From contig JBBSEX010000002.1 of NCBI GenBank assembly GCA_038239345.1, positions 310,001 through 374,000 on the forward strand: DNA of 64,000 nt, given 5' to 3'. A program made the translations under genes and the position numbers. The notes under the pieces were generated by a model. That model did no database searches. It saw only the letters and a list, made by a program, of their open reading frames with translations, and was not told the origin of the DNA. Origin of the DNA: JBBSEX01 sp038239345 (lineage in GTDB: Bacteria; Acidobacteriota; Terriglobia; Bryobacterales; Bryobacteraceae). Below, piece by piece: positions 1 through 8,632 of the stretch. Every line of letters begins with the position of its first letter. Within the stretch, counting starts at the first letter, position 1.

Positions 1-24
1 CGTTGGATTTCTTCAATAAATACG

Positions 25-1053
25 TCAGGACATAAGCGCATTATTTTCGGCGGAAGCACGGTAGCGCAGGCCTTCGCCGCTGAGGACTTCGTGTAAATCA
101 TCGCCATCCAGGTATTGAACCGGCGCCGCAATGTCGATTCTTTGAACCACGTCACGCAAACCTATCAGGGTGGCCAGCTCCGCGCGGGTGACGTCCTGAT
201 CGACCAGGACGCCACTGCCCTCCACGATCAGATAGGGACGGCGCTCCAGATTGCGGGCCTCGGAGAATGGAATCCAACAGGGCATCAGCGGCGCCGAGTC
301 GCCCAGAAAGATCGCCTGGCATGGATACAGAACTCCTTGCTTCAGAATGCGCCGTGAGATGGCATCGGTTCCAAGCGCGTGAAGACTGTCGTCAGCGGGC
401 ATCCGCCAGCGCGAGATACGCGAGAGCTGCCGGAGGAGTGACAATTTCGCATCGGGAGCGATTCGCTCTGGAACCTTGAGACGCCTCTCGACATCGGCGA
501 GAAGGTCCGCTGTAGATTCCGAATCGTTTCCACAAATCACCAAACCGTGATTGGCAAGGATGAATACGTTGGCATCGGGCTCAATCGCTATTGCGCGTTC
601 GATCGCTATGGCCAGGGGCAAGCCCGATGCGACGTAGGGAATCCATGCCCAGCGCAATCCATCGAGGCGGGCGGTTAGTTGCGATGCACCATCTTTGCGA
701 ACAGCCCAGGCAATGGCATTGATGGCATGAACGTGGGCCACCACGCGCTGCGGCAATACGGCATGCATGAACGTCTCAATAGAAGCGCGGCTGGGAAGTA
801 CCGCGCGTTGCGGATCGCGCTTCCATTGGTTTCGCAGCGGCACCAGATCAACGGGCACGAAAATGTCGGTGTCATCTGCGTCTCTCAGCCATTTGCCGGA
901 CGCCTTAATCCACAACGTACCATCCAGCTTGCAGGATGTGTTGCCACAACTTGCTTGCGCCAAGAGCGGATCGCGGCCAATTCTGGAAGAAAAATCTCGA
1001 AGAGAATTCAGTTCATCGAAGGATGAATTTGTTGCTAGTGCTGTAGCGTGCAT
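25..1053 (-). CDS. Class II aldolase/adducin family protein
   Basis: A class II aldolase-type enzyme, predicted to be a metal-dependent cytoplasmic aldolase or epimerase acting on a sugar or hydroxy-acid substrate. The family metal site is visible: HVHAIN with His107 and His109, and a further His169 in LANHGLVICG. The phosphate/substrate loop motif CGNTSCK lies near residues 36-42. The length (342 aa) exceeds the usual 200-260 aa of simple family members, with about 100 extra residues at the C terminus that I do not recognise. The ATG start is preceded by TAAGGAG at good spacing. It has no operon partner here. The substrate cannot be deduced. Confidence 0.85.
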   Translation of the reverse strand: MHATALATNSSFDELNSLRDFSSRIGRDPLLAQASCGNTSCKLDGTLWIKASGKWLRDADDTDIFVPVDLVPLRNQWKRDPQRAVLPSRASIETFMHAVLPQRVVAHVHAINAIAWAVRKDGASQLTARLDGLRWAWIPYVASGLPLAIAIERAIAIEPDANVFILANHGLVICGNDSESTADLLADVERRLKVPERIAPDAKLSLLRQLSRISRWRMPADDSLHALGTDAISRRILKQGVLYPCQAIFLGDSAPLMPCWIPFSEARNLERRPYLIVEGSGVLVDQDVTRAELATLIGLRDVVQRIDIAAPVQYLDGDDLHEVLSGEGLRYRASAENNALMS

Positions 1054-1094
1054 TGCATCGACTCTCCTTATACCTAACCCTCGCCGTAAGTGTT

Positions 1095-1394
1095 TTACGC
1101 CGGGCGGCGGGGCGGAGAAGAATCGGAGGCGCGCGATAACAAGACTTCGGGCAGCAACGTGAAGTGGGGGCGGATGAGGCGACCCGGATCGACGAGCGGA
1201 ATAAGAATGGGCCGCGCTCCGTGCGGCTCAGCCTGACGATCGACGATGGAGGCCGCGTGGCTATCGAGAGCGAACGCCTTGGCATCCACACCGTGAGGAC
1301 CGATCGCCGGAGGATCGGGGATGGTGTCCAGGGACGCGACAAGGAGGAACGCGCAAAGCAGGCAGTACAAACAGGGCCGGCGGGCTGCGATCAT
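1095..1394 (-). CDS. Small membrane-anchored protein with LDxxPDPPA motif (paralogue A)
   Basis: Hypothetical protein of 99 aa when started at the internal ATG placed just before its hydrophobic segment. It has one N-terminal hydrophobic stretch (LYCLLCAFLLVA) followed at once by SLDTIPDPPA, then a low-complexity tail ending SDSSPPRRPA. The divergently transcribed neighbour shares the same hydrophobic segment, the PDPPA motif and a SDxSPP C terminus, which argues that both are real and related. The family and role are unknown. It is probably exported or anchored in the inner membrane. The start is uncertain, because an in-frame ATG 49 codons upstream exists but would overlap the divergent gene. 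Confidence 0.5.
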   Translation of the reverse strand: MIAARRPCLYCLLCAFLLVASLDTIPDPPAIGPHGVDAKAFALDSHAASIVDRQAEPHGARPILIPLVDPGRLIRPHFTLLPEVLLSRASDSSPPRRPA

Positions 1395-1458
1395 CCTTAG
1401 CACGACCCTAGTATCGCAGCATTGGCGCTCTATTCGAAAGCGTCTGGTACCATCGAAT

Positions 1459-1746
1459 TTGAAATCGAAATTGCTGAAGGGCATTCGCCGCTCAATCTGG
1501 ATCCTGTGCCTTTTCGTGGTTGTCGCGGTTTTGGACAACACTCCCGATCCGCCGGCAAAGGCATCTTCGGCGAGCAGCTACAATCTCGAAGTCAAGACGC
1601 TTCCAGCAAGTCCTGTGGAAGTCGTGGCACCTGTTGCCGCATCGGTCGAGAGTCTCGGAGCGACCGATCCTCTTTTAGCTGTAGCGCAACAGGAAGCGCG
1701 CTTACTGCACTGCAGCGACACCTCCCCTCCCCCGACGGCATTTTAG
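1459..1746 (+). CDS. Small membrane-anchored protein with LDxxPDPPA motif (paralogue B)
   Basis: Hypothetical protein of about 95 aa. An N-terminal basic stretch and one hydrophobic segment (IWILCLFVVVAV) are followed by LDNTPDPPA, an Ala/Val/Ser-rich tail and the end CSDTSPPPTAF. Over the 20 residues spanning the membrane segment and the motif, 12 match the divergent neighbour. No ATG lies close to the hydrophobic segment, so I chose a TTG; a second TTG at 1471 and an upstream GTG-type opening at 1321 are alternatives. Function is unknown. Confidence 0.45.
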   Translation: MKSKLLKGIRRSIWILCLFVVVAVLDNTPDPPAKASSASSYNLEVKTLPASPVEVVAPVAASVESLGATDPLLAVAQQEARLLHCSDTSPPPTAF

Positions 1747-1815
1747 CTTTTATATTGCCTGAGACCGCGCGGCCTTGTACCCGTGCGGCGACTAGTTTTC
1801 GTCGGGAGAATAGTA

Positions 1816-2823
1816 GTGCGAACTTCTGAAGTTTTACAGGCCTGGAAGAAGATTCTTGGCGGGCAGCATCCTTCGCTGTCGATTGAAATTACGCGCGAGT
1901 GCCCCTTGCGTTGCCCCGGTTGTTATGCGTATGACGACGGTCATTTAGGCGGTGGCGTGACTTTGCGTGAGTTGAACGACCGCAAAGGGCAAGCCCTGAT
2001 CGATGGGGTGTTGGAAGTGGTGGACCGGCTGCGGCCGCTGCACCTTTCGATTGTCGGCGGCGATCCGCTGGTGCGCTATCGCGAGTTGGAGACGATGGTG
2101 CCGCTGTTGTTGCAGCGAGGAATTCATGTGCAGATTGTCACCAGCGCATTTCGTCCCTTACCGGCGGGATGGGCGGATTCGAAGAATCTTGCGGTGGTGG
2201 TTTCAATTGACGGGCTGCAACCTGAACATGACATCCGGCGCAAGCCCGCGACGTACGAACGAATCCTAAAGAACATCGATGGACAGAAGATTACGATTCA
2301 TTGCACGATTACGGCGCAGATGATGAAGCGGCCGGACTATCTGAAAGAGTTCCTCGATTTCTGGAGTCCACGGCAGGAGGTGCGGAAGATCTGGTTCAGT
2401 CTGTTCACTCCGCAAGTTGGAGACGATTTGCCGGAGATGTTGAATGCCGGGGAGCGGGCGGCGGCGATCACGCAGCTTTCCGCGTTGCGAAAGCAGTATG
2501 CAAAACTCGACATGCCGGAAGGAATGATACGGCAGTTCGAGACGCCGCCGCGGAGTCCGGAAGAATGTGTGTTCGCGCTGACAACGAAAACTATATCGGC
2601 GGACCTGACGACGGAGATCGGTCCGTGCCAATTCGGTGGAACTCCGGACTGCGCGTCGTGCGGGTGCATTGCGTCGATGGGCTTGGCGGCGGTGGCGGCG
2701 CATCGAATCGGAGGCTTAATACCGGTGGGCCTGATCTTTAAAGCATCGGTGGCGATTGGACAAGCGCGGCGAAAGAAGAGAATTCCGCTGGCCACGGCGA
2801 ATCCGCTGCGGGTCTTGCAGTAA
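1816..2823 (+). CDS. Radical SAM protein with SPASM-like C-terminal cysteines
   Basis: Cytoplasmic radical SAM enzyme of 335 aa. The [4Fe-4S] motif is CPLRCPGC (Cys29, Cys33, Cys36), followed by a GGDPL motif typical of SAM binding. Near the C terminus further cysteines occur as GPCQFGGTPDCASCGC, spaced CX7CX2CXC, together with PEECVF upstream. This suggests a second, auxiliary cluster as in SPASM/twitch enzymes. I chose the GTG at 1816 because GGGAG lies 7 bases upstream; a longer frame starts at 1783. It ends 9 bases before the Rieske gene and may be co-transcribed with it. The substrate is not evident, and nothing nearby looks like a precursor peptide. Confidence 0.85.
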   Translation: MRTSEVLQAWKKILGGQHPSLSIEITRECPLRCPGCYAYDDGHLGGGVTLRELNDRKGQALIDGVLEVVDRLRPLHLSIVGGDPLVRYRELETMVPLLLQRGIHVQIVTSAFRPLPAGWADSKNLAVVVSIDGLQPEHDIRRKPATYERILKNIDGQKITIHCTITAQMMKRPDYLKEFLDFWSPRQEVRKIWFSLFTPQVGDDLPEMLNAGERAAAITQLSALRKQYAKLDMPEGMIRQFETPPRSPEECVFALTTKTISADLTTEIGPCQFGGTPDCASCGCIASMGLAAVAAHRIGGLIPVGLIFKASVAIGQARRKKRIPLATANPLRVLQ

Positions 2824-2832
2824 ATTATAATA

Positions 2833-3321
2833 ATGCCAATGAATGAGTTGAAACCTGACAGGCGGGCGTTTCACCTTGCATTCATCTACGGGCTATCGGC
2901 GGTTATTGGAGCGGCGTTCTCGATTCCGGCGGCGCTGTATTTGCTGTTTCCACCGAAGGTGAAGAAGCAAGGCGAGTGGGTGGAGGCGGCCGACTTAGGA
3001 AAGCTGCATGAGAAGACGCCGGAAGAAGTGGTGTTTCAGCGCATCCGGACGGATGGGTGGAAGGTAACAAGCGAAAAGGCAACGGCATGGGTTGTGAAGG
3101 CCGCCGATAATCAGGCGGTGGCGTTCGCGCCGCAGTGCACGCATCTTGGTTGCGCCTATCACTGGGACGATGCGAACAAGAATTTTCTTTGCCCGTGTCA
3201 TACCTCCACCTTCGATATCGAGGGCAAGGTTTTGAGTGGACCTGCGCCGCGGGCACTCGATCGTTACGCGGTGAAACTGGAAGGCGAGAAACTGCTGATC
3301 GGTCCGATCCAGCGAGCCTGA
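2833..3321 (+). CDS. qcrA: Rieske iron-sulfur subunit of a cytochrome bc/b6f-type complex
   Basis: Electron-transfer subunit carrying a [2Fe-2S] Rieske cluster, part of a quinol-oxidising complex in the cytoplasmic membrane. One N-terminal membrane anchor (residues about 14-39) precedes the soluble domain. Both cluster boxes are intact: CTHLGC (ligands Cys102 and His104) and CPCHTS (ligands Cys120 and His123), with Cys107 and Cys122 placed for the disulfide. A second ATG lies two codons inside, and a TATAAT at 2826-2831 sits immediately upstream. The cytochrome b/c gene follows after a single base, so the two form an operon. Confidence 0.93.
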   Translation: MPMNELKPDRRAFHLAFIYGLSAVIGAAFSIPAALYLLFPPKVKKQGEWVEAADLGKLHEKTPEEVVFQRIRTDGWKVTSEKATAWVVKAADNQAVAFAPQCTHLGCAYHWDDANKNFLCPCHTSTFDIEGKVLSGPAPRALDRYAVKLEGEKLLIGPIQRA

Positions 3322-3322
3322 T

Positions 3323-4957
3323 ATGCATAAGATTCCGCGGGGCGTGGTGGATTGGCTGGAGCATCGCACGGGGCTGGAGAGTGCGATCAAGAATTTTCTC
3401 TACGAGGAGATTCCGGCTTCGAGCGGCTGGCATCAGGTGCTGGGCAGCATCGCGGTTTTCTCTTTTTTCACGCAGTTTTTCACGGGTATTCTGCTGGCGT
3501 TCAACTACGCCCCGACTCCGGGGGAAGCTTACAACAGTCTGCGCTACATCGTCACGGAACTGACGGCGGGGCGGTTGATGCGCGGACTGCATCACTGGGG
3601 CGCGAGCATGATGATCGTGATCGTGGTGCTGCACATGTTGCAGGTTTTCATTTGGGGTAGTTATAAGAAGCCGCGGGAAGCGACGTGGATGGTGGGCGTG
3701 GTTCTGCTGCTGATCACGATGGCTTACGGGTTGACCGGATATTTGCTTCCGTGGGACAACCGGGCTTATTGGGGCACGGTGGTGACGACCCAGATCGCCG
3801 GACAAGCGCCGATAGCGGGGCCGTATCTGATCCGCTTGCTGGGAGGATCGGGCGGTATCGGGGTAGTGACGTTCGCGCGATTCTATGCAACACATGTGCT
3901 GCTGCTTCCTCCTTTGACAATGCTGCTGATTGTGATCCATATTTACCTGGTACGAAAGCATGGGGTTGCGCCGGCGCCGGCCGAGATCGACCCTCCGCGG
4001 AAGTTTTTCCCGCAGCAGGTGTTCAAAGATACGGTAGGCATTTTCATTGCGTTTATCATCTTGTTTACGCTGGCGGTAGCGGTGAAGGTTCCGCTGGGCA
4101 AGCTGGCGGATCCGACGGATACGAGTTACATTCCGCGTCCCGAATGGTATTTTCTATTTCTCTTTCAGAGCTTGAAGTTCTTTGAAGGGCCGCTGGAAAT
4201 TGTGGGCAGCATCATCCTGCCGACGCTGGCCATTTTGGCGCTTTTTCTGATTCCGTTTATCGATCGGGGCAAGGTGATTCGAGTGACACAACGGACGACG
4301 GCGATCGGGGTTGTGCTGTTGGTGCTGGTGGGATGGGGCGGCTTAACGGCGGCGGCGATCGCGACGACACCGAAGCAACTGGAGATCGATATGGCCGAGG
4401 TCTCTGATAAGCCGGTGGAAAGCTGGCAGCAATTGTCGGCGCCGGAGTTAGCGGGCATAGGCTATTTCCGGCGTGAGAATTGTTCCGGCTGCCACGCCAT
4501 TGACCCGGCGAAGAAGGGGATCGGGCCCGATCTGACGAAGACTCCGACGAAGAAGAACGCTGCCCAGCTGATTCAATTCTTCAAGAATCCGGCGAGCATC
4601 GTACCGGGTACGATGATGCCCCCAGTGGCTCTGAACGGAAGGCAGTTGAATACGCTGGCGGCGTTTCTGCTGAAGTTGAATGCGGCGAGTACGGATGCTT
4701 TGCGCAGCGCGCCGCAGTTCGCGGTTGAGGGTGCGATGGTGTATGAAACCAATAACTGCGGGGTGTGCCATCAGGTGAACGGGGTGGGCACGAAGGTGGG
4801 TCCGGCGCTGCAGGGAATAGCCGGCCATCGCACGCGGGAGTGGGTGGAACAGCATTTTGTAGACCCGCAGAAGATGTCGCCGCAGTCGATCATGCCCGCC
4901 TATAAGTTGGGCCCCAAGGACCTGGAACGGCTCACTTCGTACGTGATGGGCTTGTAA
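3323..4957 (+). CDS. Cytochrome b fused to two C-terminal cytochrome c domains
   Basis: Quinol oxidase core of a bc-type complex. The N-terminal part is a complete cytochrome b with haem-ligand histidine helices (LHHWGASMM, VVLHMLQVF) and the Qo-site motif PEWYFLFLF. The last third carries two haem-c sites, CSGCH at residue 387 and CGVCH at residue 479. Each is followed by a candidate distal Met (GTMMPP and SIMPAY). A typical bacterial complex has cytochrome b of about 400 aa and a separate cytochrome c1, so this single 544-aa chain merges b and a dihaem c subunit. With the Rieske gene just upstream, the pair could form a minimal two-gene complex. No c1 gene or terminal oxidase is nearby. Confidence 0.92.
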   Translation: MHKIPRGVVDWLEHRTGLESAIKNFLYEEIPASSGWHQVLGSIAVFSFFTQFFTGILLAFNYAPTPGEAYNSLRYIVTELTAGRLMRGLHHWGASMMIVIVVLHMLQVFIWGSYKKPREATWMVGVVLLLITMAYGLTGYLLPWDNRAYWGTVVTTQIAGQAPIAGPYLIRLLGGSGGIGVVTFARFYATHVLLLPPLTMLLIVIHIYLVRKHGVAPAPAEIDPPRKFFPQQVFKDTVGIFIAFIILFTLAVAVKVPLGKLADPTDTSYIPRPEWYFLFLFQSLKFFEGPLEIVGSIILPTLAILALFLIPFIDRGKVIRVTQRTTAIGVVLLVLVGWGGLTAAAIATTPKQLEIDMAEVSDKPVESWQQLSAPELAGIGYFRRENCSGCHAIDPAKKGIGPDLTKTPTKKNAAQLIQFFKNPASIVPGTMMPPVALNGRQLNTLAAFLLKLNAASTDALRSAPQFAVEGAMVYETNNCGVCHQVNGVGTKVGPALQGIAGHRTREWVEQHFVDPQKMSPQSIMPAYKLGPKDLERLTSYVMGL

Positions 4958-5017
4958 GCGCCTAATCTCTATCTGCAAACAGATGAATCGTTTGGACGCT
5001 TGGCGTATCGAAGTGGT

Positions 5018-6229
5018 ATGCGTCATCTTTTGTCTGTCTTCATAGCTTTTGCCCCACTGCTGGCGGGCCAATCCGTTTCCGGCTTGTGGGATGCGGCGGT
5101 GACGGTGAACGGGGTGCGAATCCCTTTCCGGTACGAGATCGCGGAGGACGGAGCGACCGTTAACGGCTTCTTTTTCAACGGAGAAGAGCGCGTGGGGTCG
5201 ACCGGCGGGAGTCTGGAAGCGGGCCACCTTGTGTTGCGATATGACCATTATGCGAGCCGTCTGGACGTCAAAATAATCGATGGAAAGCTGGAAGGGACGT
5301 ACGGCCGGGAGTCAAAACCGTATCCCTTTGAAGCCAAGCGATTCACGCCGTTGCCGGAGCGGGCCGAGGCAGTACCGTCGATCGAAGGGCTGTGGGAAAT
5401 TCCTACGAAGAGCCCGAAGGGCGAATCGGCATGGCGGTTCATCGTGCGGCAATCGGGCGCGGAAGTCTCGGCCACAATTTTGCGTGTGGACGGCGACACT
5501 GGCACGTTGGCGGGGACGTATAGGGACGGAAAGTTTGTGCTGAGCCATTTTTCCGGGGCGCGCCCATCCTTACTGGAAGTGACCTGGCTGGCGGATGGAA
5601 CGCTGGAACTGCTGCAGAACGGAAAGACTGCGTTGACGGCTATCCGGTCGACTGAGGCGCGGACCAAAGGATTGCCTGAGCCAGCGGATCCGACGCGCTT
5701 CACGAGCGTGAAAGATCCAGCGCAGCCGTTCCACTTCAGCGGCAGGAATCTGGCTGGTGACGTGGTTACCGATGCCGATGGGCGATTTCGGAACAAGATC
5801 GTGATTGTGGCGATTTCCGGGAGTTGGTGCCCGAATTGCCACGACGAGGCGCCGTTTTTAGAAGAGCTATATCGGAAGTATGGAAGCCAAGGGCTGGAGA
5901 TTGTCGCGCTGTCGTTTGAAGAGCAGGAACAGCAGAAAGACCTGGGGCGATTACGAGCGTTCGTGAAGCAATACGGAATAGGATACACAGTGCTGGTTCC
6001 TGGTGAGCCGAGCGAGTTAAGAGATAAGCTGCCGCAGGCGGTGAACCTAAATTCGTGGCCCACGACGTTCTTTCTGGGCCGGGACGGGCGGGTGCGCAGT
6101 GTTCATGCCGGGTTTGCTGGAGCCGCGAGCGGGGAGTTCCATAAGAAATCCACTGAGGAGATCACTACTTTGGTGGAGCGCTTGATTGGGGAAAGCAACT
6201 TCGCTGCGATTAGCGGTGGCAACCTGTAA
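5018..6229 (+). CDS. Secreted thioredoxin-fold protein (TlpA/redoxin family)
   Basis: Predicted periplasmic or extracytoplasmic thiol-disulfide protein. An N-terminal signal sequence (MRHLLSVFIAFAPLLAGQ) leads into two beta-rich repeats of roughly 100 residues, each containing GLWxxxxxx-type starts (SGLWDAAV, EGLWEIPT). The C-terminal thioredoxin domain holds the active-site motif WCPNC near residue 271. I chose the ATG at 5018 over a TTG at 5000 because it begins the signal peptide. It follows the cytochrome operon by 60 bases and could support disulfide chemistry or haem attachment there, which is inference. Its 3' end overlaps a convergent gene. Confidence 0.85.
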   Translation: MRHLLSVFIAFAPLLAGQSVSGLWDAAVTVNGVRIPFRYEIAEDGATVNGFFFNGEERVGSTGGSLEAGHLVLRYDHYASRLDVKIIDGKLEGTYGRESKPYPFEAKRFTPLPERAEAVPSIEGLWEIPTKSPKGESAWRFIVRQSGAEVSATILRVDGDTGTLAGTYRDGKFVLSHFSGARPSLLEVTWLADGTLELLQNGKTALTAIRSTEARTKGLPEPADPTRFTSVKDPAQPFHFSGRNLAGDVVTDADGRFRNKIVIVAISGSWCPNCHDEAPFLEELYRKYGSQGLEIVALSFEEQEQQKDLGRLRAFVKQYGIGYTVLVPGEPSELRDKLPQAVNLNSWPTTFFLGRDGRVRSVHAGFAGAASGEFHKKSTEEITTLVERLIGESNFAAISGGNL

Positions 6230-6787
6230 TTTTTCTCCGCCGGACTTTGCATGCGCGTCCGCTTGCGGAGCGGAGCCAATCTTAATAGAACGGTCGCGGC
6301 GGAAGCGATCGTTCTGGGTTTTGCGTAGAGCTTCAATAGCACGGTGATACGAGCGTTCGACGCTGGCGTGATAGCGCAGAAAACGATCGAGGTTGCAGCC
6401 GTCTTCGGCACAAAGGTAAACGGCTACGCCTTCATCTTCACGACCAACGGGGATGGTGGGCAGGGCCATTTTCGTTTTGAGACTGCGCATCCCGTTATTT
6501 AAGATTCCAGTTTCAGCCGAAGTTGCGCGGAGCATACGCCAGTACGATTGCGCGAGCTGATCGACCATCATGCGCTCCTGCAGATTGGCCGGTTGATTGG
6601 AAACGAGGAGCTCGGAGCGGAGCATCTCAAAGTCGTCGGGATTCTCATGGGGGAGTACAAGCGACTCCGCCGCCAAGCCATGTTGCAGACTGTTGAAGCG
6701 GGTTGCGGCCTTGCCCTTTTCGGTGCGCGGTCCGGTGCTTTTTTGGGCGTTGAGGCGATTCGCCGCTATCTGTGCTGGTGTGGCCAT
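6047..6787 (-). CDS. Conserved hypothetical protein with ANRLNAQKSTGPRT N-terminal motif
   Basis: Unknown function. The N terminus, AQIAANRLNAQKSTGPRT followed by KGKAATRFNSLQHGL, is a motif I associate with multicopy hypothetical proteins in Acidobacteriota and some other soil bacteria. The middle part is helical and charged (QERMMVDQLAQSYWRMLRA). The C-terminal 60 residues overlap the convergent redoxin gene by about 180 bases, which is unusual. The last third may therefore be a read-through extension of a shorter ancestral protein. The ATG at 6787 is favoured over one two codons upstream by its MATPAQ start. Confidence 0.65.
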   Translation of the reverse strand: MATPAQIAANRLNAQKSTGPRTEKGKAATRFNSLQHGLAAESLVLPHENPDDFEMLRSELLVSNQPANLQERMMVDQLAQSYWRMLRATSAETGILNNGMRSLKTKMALPTIPVGREDEGVAVYLCAEDGCNLDRFLRYHASVERSYHRAIEALRKTQNDRFRRDRSIKIGSAPQADAHAKSGGEKLQVATANRSEVAFPNQALHQSSDLLSGFLMELPARGSSKPGMNTAHPPVPAQKERRGPRI

Positions 6788-6884
6788 AACCATTGAAACT
6801 ACACACGAGGGAATAGGTCACGACGTTCGATGGATGTTATGTTGTTGAGTTGCGGCAGGATAATTTAGCTGCGCGGACGTGACC

Positions 6885-8312
6885 ATGGACTATGATTTAG
6901 CGGTAATCGGCGGAGGCGCCGCGGGATTGGTATCGGCGGGAGTGGGCGCGGCTCTAGGGGCGAAAGTTGCGCTGATAGAGGAGAAGCGTCTGGGCGGGGA
7001 GTGCACATGGACGGGCTGCGTTCCGAGCAAGACATTGCTACGGGCGGCGAAACTGGCGCAGGAAATGCGTGTAGCCGACCGGTATGGACTGAGCGCAATC
7101 GAGCCACGGATCGATTATGCCGGTCTGGTGCGGCACATACGCGAAATCCAAGAACGTATTTATGAAGAATCGGATTCGCCGGAGGTAAACCAGAGGCGGG
7201 GCGTGGAAGTGATACGGGCGCGGGCGAAGTTTACGGATCCGCACACGCTGGCGCTGTCCGACGGGAATCGAGTAACGGCGAGACGGTTTGTGATTGCGGC
7301 GGGATCGCATCCGCTGGTGCCGAAGATTGAGGGTATCGAGCAGATTTCTTATCTGACGAATGAAAATATATTTGACCTGGAGCAGTTGCCGCGGCGGCTG
7401 ATCGTGGCGGGCGCGGGACCGATCGGGATCGAGATGGCGCAAGCATTCCGGCGATTAGGATCGGAAGTGGTGGTGGTGAATCGCGGTCATCGGGTATTGT
7501 CGCGAGACGATCAGGAACTGAGTTATCTGCTGGAGGACGCGCTGCGGGCGGAGGGCATTGCGTTCGAGCTGGGAGCGACGATTGAGAAGGTGGAGCCGGG
7601 AATTCGAGTTACGTTATCGAGCGGCAAGGTACTGGAAGGCGATCAGATCCTATTCGCCCAGGGGCGGCGAGTGGATGTCGCGGCGCTGCAATTGAAGGCG
7701 GCGAAGGTGGAAGTGTCGGAGTATGGCGTGACGATAAACGAACGCTGCCAAACGACGGCGAAGCATATTTATGCCTGCGGGGATGTAACGGGAAAGCTGC
7801 AGTTTACGCATATGGCCGAAGCGATGGCGAAAGTGGCGGTAATGAATGCTCTGCTGTGGTTTCCCAAGAAATTGGACACGGGGCGGGTGCCGTGGTGTAC
7901 CTTTTGCGATCCGGAACTGGCGAGTGTGGGCGAGTTGGAAGACGTGTTGAAAAAACGCGAAGCGAAGTTTGAGACGTATCGTTTTCCCTTCGCGAAGATC
8001 GACCGGGCGGTGACCGATGGGGCCGGGCGGGGGTTGATCAAGGTGTTCGCGGAGAAGAAGAGCGGCAAGATTTTAGGGGCGAGCATTCTGGGTGTGAATG
8101 CGGGCGAGATGATAGCGGAATATGCACTGGCGATGAAGAATGGGCTGAGCATGCAGAATATTTCGGATACGATTCATCCTTATCCGACGTATATGTTGGG
8201 AGCGCGGCAAGCGGCGGATGAGTGGGTGTTGGGGCGGTTGACGCCGCGGTTGTTGTGGGTGTTGCGGGTTGTGTTTGGGTTGCGGGGTGGGGTGCGGGGG
8301 GAGAGGGCGTGA
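6885..8312 (+). CDS. FAD-dependent pyridine nucleotide-disulfide oxidoreductase (mercuric reductase/dihydrolipoyl dehydrogenase-like)
   Basis: Flavoprotein disulfide reductase using NAD(P)H. The N-terminal FAD motif is AVIGGGAAGLVSAG, the redox-active disulfide is CTWTGC within GGECTWTGCVPSKTLL, and the second dinucleotide motif is GAGPIGIEMA. The C-terminal dimerisation domain has the expected HPYPTY catalytic His region. The length (475 aa) is normal. No lipoyl-enzyme or mer genes are nearby, so the substrate is open. The last 20 codons (after WVLGRL) become a G-rich RVVFGLRGGVRGERA tail, and a related segment recurs at 11.8 kb. A GTG at 6879 is an alternative start. Confidence 0.9.
   Translation: MDYDLAVIGGGAAGLVSAGVGAALGAKVALIEEKRLGGECTWTGCVPSKTLLRAAKLAQEMRVADRYGLSAIEPRIDYAGLVRHIREIQERIYEESDSPEVNQRRGVEVIRARAKFTDPHTLALSDGNRVTARRFVIAAGSHPLVPKIEGIEQISYLTNENIFDLEQLPRRLIVAGAGPIGIEMAQAFRRLGSEVVVVNRGHRVLSRDDQELSYLLEDALRAEGIAFELGATIEKVEPGIRVTLSSGKVLEGDQILFAQGRRVDVAALQLKAAKVEVSEYGVTINERCQTTAKHIYACGDVTGKLQFTHMAEAMAKVAVMNALLWFPKKLDTGRVPWCTFCDPELASVGELEDVLKKREAKFETYRFPFAKIDRAVTDGAGRGLIKVFAEKKSGKILGASILGVNAGEMIAEYALAMKNGLSMQNISDTIHPYPTYMLGARQAADEWVLGRLTPRLLWVLRVVFGLRGGVRGERA
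8268..8305 (+). repeat. Oxidoreductase tail segment, copy 1 of flanking pair
   Basis: The 3' end of the disulfide oxidoreductase gene, encoding RVVFGLRGGVRG. A matching segment (32 of 38 bases, same frame, RVVFWLRGGARG) lies at 11809-11846. The two copies bracket a 3.5-kb patch of accessory genes. Confidence 0.55.
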
Positions 8313-8632
8313 GGACGGTATGGCCTCCGCAATGCACTACGATTTCCGTTAACAACAATTCAAGAATCTTACCTTAGTCCCCACCCGCACGGGGGTGGGC
8401 TTGCGTTTGACGGTTCGGTAGCTACACACTGGTGTGTAGCTAGATAGGATTCCGAGGGCCAAAGTTGCACTTGGCGCTGATGGTATGGCCAAGCGCGTTG
8501 GGCGCGCGCGAACGCTCCAGGGAGCATCGGGTTAAAGCTGAAGGCCTGAGCGGACGATATGGCAACTAAGCGATTCATTGGTCCGACATATTCGCTTCTC
8601 GCTTTCGCCCTTCAGAACTTGGCAGCTACCTC
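8313..8632. other. Intergenic region with two inverted repeats
   Basis: No gene is seen in these 320 bases. It holds a G/C hairpin at 8380-8399 (CCCACCC paired with GGGTGGG, no T tract), which might terminate the oxidoreductase transcript. It also holds a perfect 24-base palindrome at 8419-8442. The region begins the accessory patch. Confidence 0.6.
8419..8442. repeat. Perfect inverted repeat, 11-bp arms
   Basis: The left arm TAGCTACACAC and right arm GTGTGTAGCTA are separated by TG. No T-rich stretch follows, so a simple terminator is unlikely. It could be an operator for a regulator in the accessory patch or a mobile-element end. It lies about 190 bases before the antitoxin-like gene. Confidence 0.6.

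Noticed and set aside
2903..3961. Long minus-strand frame of 352 codons opposite the Rieske and cytochrome b genes
   Set aside because: It is His/Arg/Pro-rich without any domain, while the plus strand carries clearly identified genes.
8038..8358. Pro/Thr-rich minus frame at the end of the oxidoreductase gene
   Set aside because: Composition reflects G-rich coding sequence on the other strand; no start signal or family.
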